Positions 25,601 through 30,225 of a stretch of 30,225 nucleotides of DNA are shown piece by piece. Origin of the DNA: Muribaculaceae bacterium (GTDB lineage: Bacteria; Bacteroidota; Bacteroidia; Bacteroidales; Muribaculaceae). The notes under the pieces are model-generated. The model had not been told where the DNA came from. It searched no databases and saw only the letters and a program-made list of their open reading frames with translations. The stretch lies in assembly GCA_009775265.1 (NCBI GenBank), contig VSPG01000024.1:1-30225 (forward strand), written 5' to 3'. The translations under genes and the position numbers were made by a program. The stretch's first letter is position 1. Each line of letters starts with the position of its first letter.

Positions 25601-28600
25601 TTAAAAATCCAGGTTAAGACCGAAGAGGAAAGTTTTGTTGAGAGGATAGCACGAAGCGCTGTTGCCGAAGCTGCCCTCGGGGTCGAAGCCTTCATAGAAG
25701 TTGTTGCCGCGGATGGTGAACAGGTTCTGAGCCGTCGCATACACGCGCACACGCTCTATCATGGCCTTTTTCGTCCATTTTTTAGGAAGTGTGTAGCCGA
25801 GCACTATGTTTTTCAGACGGCAGTATGCGCCGCTCTGCACCCACAGGCTGGAAGCGATGTTGTTGTTCAGGCCGCCGCTGTTGTCCACAAGCAGCAGGGG
25901 GAACTTGGCGTCGCGGTTGTCCTCCGACCATGTGTCGAGCTGGTATTCGTACACTGTGCCGTTGCCGAGGAACGGGCGGGCGCCGGCTCCGGTGTAGAGC
26001 ACATCCTTTTTGCCCACACCCTGGAAGAATGCCGAGAAATCTATGCCTTTCCAGTCAAGGCCGAAAGTGAGGCCGTACTCATAGCGCGGCGAGGGGTTGC
26101 CGATAATCGTACGGTCGTTGCCGTCGATTTTGCCGTCGGGCACACCGTCGGGACCGCTGATGTCGCGGAACTTCACGAAACCGGGCTTCACATTCACCCT
26201 GTCGCCCATCACAGGCGAGTTATCGATGTCTTCCTGCGACTGGTAGAATCCGTCGGCGATGTAGCCGTACCAGTTGCCGTAGGGATGTCCTTCGGTGGTG
26301 AGTTTGTTTCCGCTCTTGTACTCCAGCCCGTAGAGGTCAAGGACTTTGTTGCGCACGTCGGACAGGTTGCCGCGCACAAAGTAGCTTACGTCGCCCACGC
26401 GGTCGTTCCAGTTAAGAGACAGTTCCCAGCCGATGTTGCGCATCGAGCCGGCATTCTGCCAGGGCGATGACATACCGACGAATTCCGGCACGGGGAATTT
26501 CTGAATCATATCGTCGATATGGCGCACGTAGAAGTCCACGCTACCGTTGAGGCGGCTGTTGAAGAATCCGAAATCGATGCCGACGTCATACTGGTTCGAT
26601 TTCTCCCATGTGATGAGCGGATTGGCAAGCTGCACCTGGGCCACGCCGGGATAGAACTGCTTGTCAAACCAATAGCCGTAGGTGGGGTCGGCTCCGATTG
26701 CCGACACATACGGGAAATAGCTGTCGGTGATGGCCTGGTTGCCGAGGCGGCCATAAGACGCGCGGAGCTTGAAGTTGTCCATTACCTCGCGTGCCGAGTC
26801 CCAGAAGCCTTCCTGAGAAATACGCCAGCCGGCCGAAACCGAGGGGAAGAAACCCCAGCGCTCGCCTTTGCGGAAGCGCGATGTGCCGTCGTAGCGGCCG
26901 TTTACTTCAATAAGGTAACGTTCGTCGAACGAGTAGTTGACACGGAAAATATACGAGAGCATCGCCCACGAATAGCGGCTGCTGCCGTTGGTAGCGGTGG
27001 ATGCGTCGCCGTGGTTGAGGTCTTCGTAGCCGTCGTATTTGAAATCCTTGCGGGCGGCCGTGAGCGACGTGAAGTTGCATTCCTCGCTCTGGAAAGCGGC
27101 CATGGCCTTAAGGTAATGTTTCTTGGCAAAAGTATTCTCGTAGGTGGCCACCACGTTGAACTGCTTGAAAATCGATTTCGAGCGGTCTTCGCGCATGGAC
27201 TTTACCTCGGAAGGATATGTGCCCTTGAACACGCCGCCTTCATACTCCTCGAAGTTGTCGGCGAAAGTGCGTGTTTCTCCGTCGTTGCGTTTGTAGTTGT
27301 ACACGCCGAGAATTGTCATTCCGTCGAAAGGAGTGATGGTGAGCGTAGCCTTGGCAATGTATTCCGGAGCTATGCTTTTCGACGAGCCGCCGTCGTTGAT
27401 GGTGGCTATGGGGTTGTTGCCCTGAAGACCGTAGCCCCATGTGCCGTCGGCGTTGATGCCCGACCATATGGGCTGGAACGTGAGTGCGTAGCCAATGAGG
27501 GTGTTGGAACCGCCGATGGGCGAAATCGACTCGGCCTGACGCATGCTCATGTCGAGTCCGAGTTTCACGAAACGATTGATTTTCATGTCGGAGTTAAGAC
27601 GCAGGTTGGTGCGCTGGAACTGGTTGTTCGGCACCATGCCGTCCTGCTTGTAGTAGCCGGCGGAGGCATATACATTTATGTTCTCGCTGCCGCCGCTCAC
27701 ACCCACCGAGTAGTTCTGCACCATGGCCGAACTTTTTATTATGGCGTCGCGCCAGTTGGTGTCGTGATAGGTGATATAGTCCGGGCCCTCGTTGCGGTAT
27801 ATATCGATGATGTCGGTATATATGGGCTGCTGATCGTTGTTGATATTGGCCTGGTCCACAGCCTCCATAAGGCCGATTGCATCCACAGCCTTGGGAAGCG
27901 AGGTGGGTTTGTTCCAACCCACATAACCGTTGAACGTCACTTTGACACGTCCCTCTGCGCCACGCTTGGTGGTGACGAGGATTACGCCGTTCGATGCGCG
28001 CGAACCGTAGATGGAGGCCGACGCGGCGTCTTTCAGCACCGAGATGGATTCCACCTGGTTGAGGTCGATACGGTTCATGTCGCCTTCCACTCCGTCGATG
28101 AGCACAAGCGGAGATGTGGAGGAGTTGAGCGAACCGAGACCGCGGATTTTTATGCTTGCGGCATCGCCGCCGGGAGCGCCCGAGCCCTGTACGGCGCTGA
28201 GGCCGGGGATGATGCCCTGGAGCGCATTGGCGCCGTTTGAAACACTACGTTTCAATATCTCGTCACTTGTGACGTTCTGCACCGCGCCCGTAAGATTGAT
28301 TTTCTTCTGGGTGCCGTAGCCCACGACAACCACGTCGTCAAGCACGTTGGCGCTTGCTTTCATGAGTATATTCTTGACGCATGCGCCTGACACTTTTACC
28401 TTTACAGGTTCCATGCCGACGTAGGAGAACACCAGCTCCGCAGGGCCGTCAAGCGTTATGGAATAGTTGCCGTCTATGTCGGTCATCTGTCCTATTTTCT
28501 TGCCGCCCTCAGTCTGCACGGACACGCCTATCAGCGTTTCGCCGGACTCGTCGGTGACCTGTCCCGTCACTTTGAACGGCGCCCCGGATGCGGCAAACAT

Positions 28601-28666
28601 GATTCCTGACGAGAGGAAAGCCGCAAAAAACAGCACAAGCCGGGCTTTTAGGGTTAATGCTTTCAT
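25601..28666 (-). CDS. SusC/RagA-family TonB-linked outer-membrane transporter
   Basis: The 1021-residue product starts at MKALTLKARLVLFFAAFLSS, a signal peptide. A longer open frame to 28813 would overlap the ROK gene by over 100 bp and is rejected. Residues about 31-103 are a CarboxypepD_reg-like domain (VTGQVTDESGETLIGVSVQ). The TonB-box-like region reads DDVVVVGYGTQ (110-120). The plug has the SusC signature SIKIRGLGSLNSSTSPLVLI and VLKDAASASIYGSRASNGVI (to about 230). The rest is the barrel, and the sequence ends in Phe. There is no N-terminal STN domain, so regulation is not by the usual sigma/anti-sigma route. SusC imports bound oligosaccharide with TonB energy. It begins 31 bp after the ROK gene. 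Confidence 0.96.
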   Translation of the reverse strand: MKALTLKARLVLFFAAFLSSGIMFAASGAPFKVTGQVTDESGETLIGVSVQTEGGKKIGQMTDIDGNYSITLDGPAELVFSYVGMEPVKVKVSGACVKNILMKASANVLDDVVVVGYGTQKKINLTGAVQNVTSDEILKRSVSNGANALQGIIPGLSAVQGSGAPGGDAASIKIRGLGSLNSSTSPLVLIDGVEGDMNRIDLNQVESISVLKDAASASIYGSRASNGVILVTTKRGAEGRVKVTFNGYVGWNKPTSLPKAVDAIGLMEAVDQANINNDQQPIYTDIIDIYRNEGPDYITYHDTNWRDAIIKSSAMVQNYSVGVSGGSENINVYASAGYYKQDGMVPNNQFQRTNLRLNSDMKINRFVKLGLDMSMRQAESISPIGGSNTLIGYALTFQPIWSGINADGTWGYGLQGNNPIATINDGGSSKSIAPEYIAKATLTITPFDGMTILGVYNYKRNDGETRTFADNFEEYEGGVFKGTYPSEVKSMREDRSKSIFKQFNVVATYENTFAKKHYLKAMAAFQSEECNFTSLTAARKDFKYDGYEDLNHGDASTATNGSSRYSWAMLSYIFRVNYSFDERYLIEVNGRYDGTSRFRKGERWGFFPSVSAGWRISQEGFWDSAREVMDNFKLRASYGRLGNQAITDSYFPYVSAIGADPTYGYWFDKQFYPGVAQVQLANPLITWEKSNQYDVGIDFGFFNSRLNGSVDFYVRHIDDMIQKFPVPEFVGMSSPWQNAGSMRNIGWELSLNWNDRVGDVSYFVRGNLSDVRNKVLDLYGLEYKSGNKLTTEGHPYGNWYGYIADGFYQSQEDIDNSPVMGDRVNVKPGFVKFRDISGPDGVPDGKIDGNDRTIIGNPSPRYEYGLTFGLDWKGIDFSAFFQGVGKKDVLYTGAGARPFLGNGTVYEYQLDTWSEDNRDAKFPLLLVDNSGGLNNNIASSLWVQSGAYCRLKNIVLGYTLPKKWTKKAMIERVRVYATAQNLFTIRGNNFYEGFDPEGSFGNSASCYPLNKTFLFGLNLDF

Positions 28667-28669
28667 TAA
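28654..28669 (-). promoter_or_regulatory. Small hairpin enclosing the susC start codon
   Basis: On the minus strand TTAATG (28669-28664) and CATTAA (28659-28654) pair perfectly around a 4-base loop, and the ATG of susC is in the first arm. It is only a 6-bp AT-rich stem, so it may be chance. It is noted because it decides little about the start but could modulate initiation. Confidence 0.2.
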
Positions 28670-28697
28670 AGTAGGTTTATCGGTTAGTATTTTTCGT

Positions 28698-29978
28698 TTA
28701 GATATTGTTTCGCCTTGTATGACGGGCATCTGTCGATGCCAGGTATTTAGATGAGAACGCGGCGTTTTCAAGATAATCGTCGAATGCTCGGCGGCGCGCG
28801 ATGAAGCAGGCACCTATAAGTCCGGCTCTTTCGCCGAACTCCGACAATACTATTTTCGTGTCCTTGTTCACAAGATTGAGAGAGTAGCGGCGCACAGCCA
28901 TGCGTATGGGCTGGAGTATATAGTCGCCGGTCGAAGACAACATGCCGCCTATCACCACCTTCTCGGGATTGAATATATTGATCAGGCCGGCAAGCCAGCG
29001 GCCGAGCTCACGACCCACTTCCTCCACTAATTCTATGCACAGCAGATCCTCGCGCTCGATGGCTTCAAGCACATCGTCGAGCGTTATGGAACCGGAACTG
29101 AGATAGCGGTCGGCTATGATGGAATTGGCGCCTTCGTCGAGACGTGCCGTGAGCTTGCGCACAAGGGCGCTCCCCGACGCCTCCGTCTCGAGACAACCTT
29201 TCTTGCCGCAATGGCATATCACTTCGTTGTCGTAAGTCACCATGTGGCCGAGCTCGCCGGCAAAGCCGGATTTCCCGGTGCATATGTTGCCGTCGATTAT
29301 GGCGCCGAGACCAAGACCCCAGCTGAGGTTGACGAACAGCATGTTCATCACGTTGCCGTTTTCACCGTAAGCATATTCGCCATAGGTCATGGCACGGGTA
29401 TCGTTCTCTATGCACACGCGCACGCCGGTTTTTTCGGAAAGCACATCGGACAGGGGCTTTTCGTCGAAATTGAAAAGGCTGTAGCTGTAGCCCGACACAG
29501 GATTGACGCGGCCGGATATGTTCACATTCATGTTCAGTATCTGGCTGCGGGGCACCGACTGCGCGTCGAGGAAAGAATTGATGATTTCGCAGAGGCGCTC
29601 CAGCGATGCCATATTGTTGTCGAAATCGTAGGGCACGTTAAGCCTTTTGTCCACGATCCCGCCGCCGAAATCCATAAGGCCGAGCGACACTGCGTTTTTC
29701 TTTATGTCTACGCCCACAAAATAACAAGACACCGGATTCAGCCTGTACAGACTCGGATTCCTGCCGCCGTTGGTCTCAAGCTTGCCGCCACCTATGATCA
29801 AGCCTGTCTCCGTCAGTTCGTCGACAAGTTTCGACACAGTGGGGACACTAAGGCCGAGAACCTTCGTAAGATCCGTTATCGTTGCGGCGCCATGCTCCAT
29901 ATGAAAAGCGATTATGCGCTTCTTCACAAGAGCGTTTTTCGTACCTTTTTCTATTTCGGCCAACAGAGATGCAGACAT
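28698..29978 (-). CDS. ROK-family transcriptional repressor (NagC/XylR type)
   Basis: The 426-residue protein has an N-terminal winged helix (about 16-80, with TITDLTKVLGLSVPTVSKLV) and a C-terminal ROK sugar-kinase-like domain. Visible ROK features are VGVDIKK (88-94), in which the usual phosphate loop is degenerate, ENDTRAMTYGE (Asn192, Asp193), GELGH (His245) and the zinc site CHCGKKGC (Cys255, Cys257, Cys262). The degenerate ATP loop fits a sensor more than a kinase. ROK repressors bind DNA until a sugar or sugar phosphate releases them. The gene is first in the PUL, 31 bp before susC and in the same direction, so it is likely co-transcribed and may regulate the operon and itself. A plausible promoter is at 30047-30078. 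Confidence 0.93.
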   Translation of the reverse strand: MSASLLAEIEKGTKNALVKKRIIAFHMEHGAATITDLTKVLGLSVPTVSKLVDELTETGLIIGGGKLETNGGRNPSLYRLNPVSCYFVGVDIKKNAVSLGLMDFGGGIVDKRLNVPYDFDNNMASLERLCEIINSFLDAQSVPRSQILNMNVNISGRVNPVSGYSYSLFNFDEKPLSDVLSEKTGVRVCIENDTRAMTYGEYAYGENGNVMNMLFVNLSWGLGLGAIIDGNICTGKSGFAGELGHMVTYDNEVICHCGKKGCLETEASGSALVRKLTARLDEGANSIIADRYLSSGSITLDDVLEAIEREDLLCIELVEEVGRELGRWLAGLINIFNPEKVVIGGMLSSTGDYILQPIRMAVRRYSLNLVNKDTKIVLSEFGERAGLIGACFIARRRAFDDYLENAAFSSKYLASTDARHTRRNNI

Positions 29979-30046
29979 GTCTTATTATATATAATGTGTT
30001 TACCGTTGTTTAAGGTCGTCTTTGATGGTTTTCACATATTTTTCGG

Positions 30047-30078
30047 CAAAGTAAGAATAAAAAAACATATTATGCAAT
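30047..30078 (-). promoter_or_regulatory. Candidate promoter of the ROK gene and PUL (minus strand)
   Basis: On the minus strand a TTACTTTG box (30054-30047) resembles the Bacteroidota -7 element TAnnTTTG with one mismatch, and ATTG (30078-30075) lies 20 bp upstream as the -33 element. Transcription would start near 30040, giving a leader of about 60 nt to the ATG at 29978. Confidence 0.5.
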
Positions 30079-30121
30079 TTTTTTTATAAAAATCGGAGGC
30101 ATTATTAAAATATTTTCAAAA

Positions 30122-30153
30122 TTTGGTGAATTGATATTATTTATTTAATTTTG
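30122..30153 (+). promoter_or_regulatory. Candidate divergent promoter for a gene beyond the right edge (plus strand)
   Basis: TTTG (30122-30125), 20 bp, then TAATTTTG (30146-30153) match the -33 and -7 consensus of Bacteroidota promoters exactly. Transcription would start near 30158 and run out of the window. No coding region is visible in the remaining 70 bp. The 247 bp from 29979 to 30225 hold only this promoter, the minus-strand promoter and a 10-bp AAAATATTTT palindrome (30107-30116) between them. Confidence 0.55.
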
Positions 30154-30225
30154 CCGTCGTAAGTATCTCGTAAAAATAAATTAATGTATTGACATGTTAA
30201 GCCGCAGGTCTACAGAAATTAATCA

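Larger units (their letters stand above)
9267..29978 (-). other. Polysaccharide-utilization locus: ROK regulator, SusC/SusD and a phosphodiester/ester/glycoside hydrolase set
   Basis: Eleven minus-strand genes run without interruption from the ROK gene (29978) to the GDPD-EEP gene (9267). Gaps are 2 to about 65 bp and there are three 4-bp ATGA overlaps. The SusC/SusD pair defines a PUL by standard criteria. The enzyme set mixes glycosidases (GH3, predicted DUF6259 and DUF4855-like), a NAGPA-type phosphodiester glycosidase, a GDPD-EEP fusion and an SGNH esterase. That combination suggests a substrate with phosphodiester and ester linkages. Teichoic acid or a phosphoglycan is the inference; the sequence does not show the substrate directly. 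Confidence 0.8.

Noticed and set aside
28667..28813. Upstream extension of SusC to an ATG at 28813
   Set aside because: It would overlap the ROK coding region by 116 bp, and the signal peptide begins only at the ATG at 28666.
1..30225. tRNA, rRNA, CRISPR arrays, insertion sequences or prophage genes
   Set aside because: No cloverleaf, rRNA segment, regular repeat-spacer array, transposase or integrase was seen on reading both strands. Only terminator hairpins and short inverted repeats were found.

Overview
The window looks like a piece of a Bacteroidales chromosome. The evidence is a SusC/SusD pair, an OMP_b-brl-type TonB-linked barrel, a SusD signal peptide with C-S-D after the lipobox, C-terminal domains resembling type IX secretion (T9SS) sorting signals, and promoter candidates of the TTG/TTTG...TAnnTTTG type. 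The GC-rich coding sequence and very AT-rich intergenic DNA would suit Muribaculaceae, but that family assignment is an inference.

Left third (1-9260), housekeeping and envelope genes. A minus-strand outer-membrane barrel gene (60-2867) ends at a 38-bp palindrome. A plus-strand gene for a small LEA-like repeat lipoprotein (3039-3551) converges with a compact minus-strand cluster of yihY/brkB-type gene, dnaB and galE (7647 down to 3635) through a 23-bp perfect-stem terminator. Divergent from that cluster, rmuC and a 58-residue winged-helix protein run on the plus strand and end at a second bidirectional terminator (9201-9252).

Right two thirds (9267-29978), one large polysaccharide-utilization locus (PUL). 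Eleven genes lie head to tail on the minus strand with gaps of at most about 65 bp and three ATGA stop/start overlaps. In transcription order they are: ROK-family repressor, SusC, SusD, a predicted DUF6259 glycosidase-like protein, a phosphodiester glycosidase (NAGPA family) with a sorting domain, a secreted propeller-like protein with a sorting domain, an intra-operon hairpin, a GH3 glycosidase fused to a GxDLY/SGNH esterase, a single DUF4855-like protein with a sorting domain, a tandem double DUF4855-like protein, an unrecognised secreted protein, and a fusion of glycerophosphodiester phosphodiesterase (GDPD) with an endonuclease/exonuclease/phosphatase (EEP) domain.

How the genes may work together (inference): SusC/SusD would import oligosaccharides that the surface and periplasmic enzymes release, and the ROK protein would sense a product. 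A NAGPA-type phosphodiester glycosidase, a GDPD-EEP fusion and an SGNH esterase in one PUL point to a glycan containing phosphodiesters and esters. A glycosylated, D-alanylated glycerol-phosphate teichoic acid or another phosphoglycan would fit better than a plain polysaccharide. Several members (DUF4855-like, DUF6259, the 322-residue secreted protein, the propeller-like protein) have no firmly known activity, so this locus is the best candidate here for an undescribed system. The right edge (29979-30225) is a divergent promoter region whose plus-strand gene lies outside the window.
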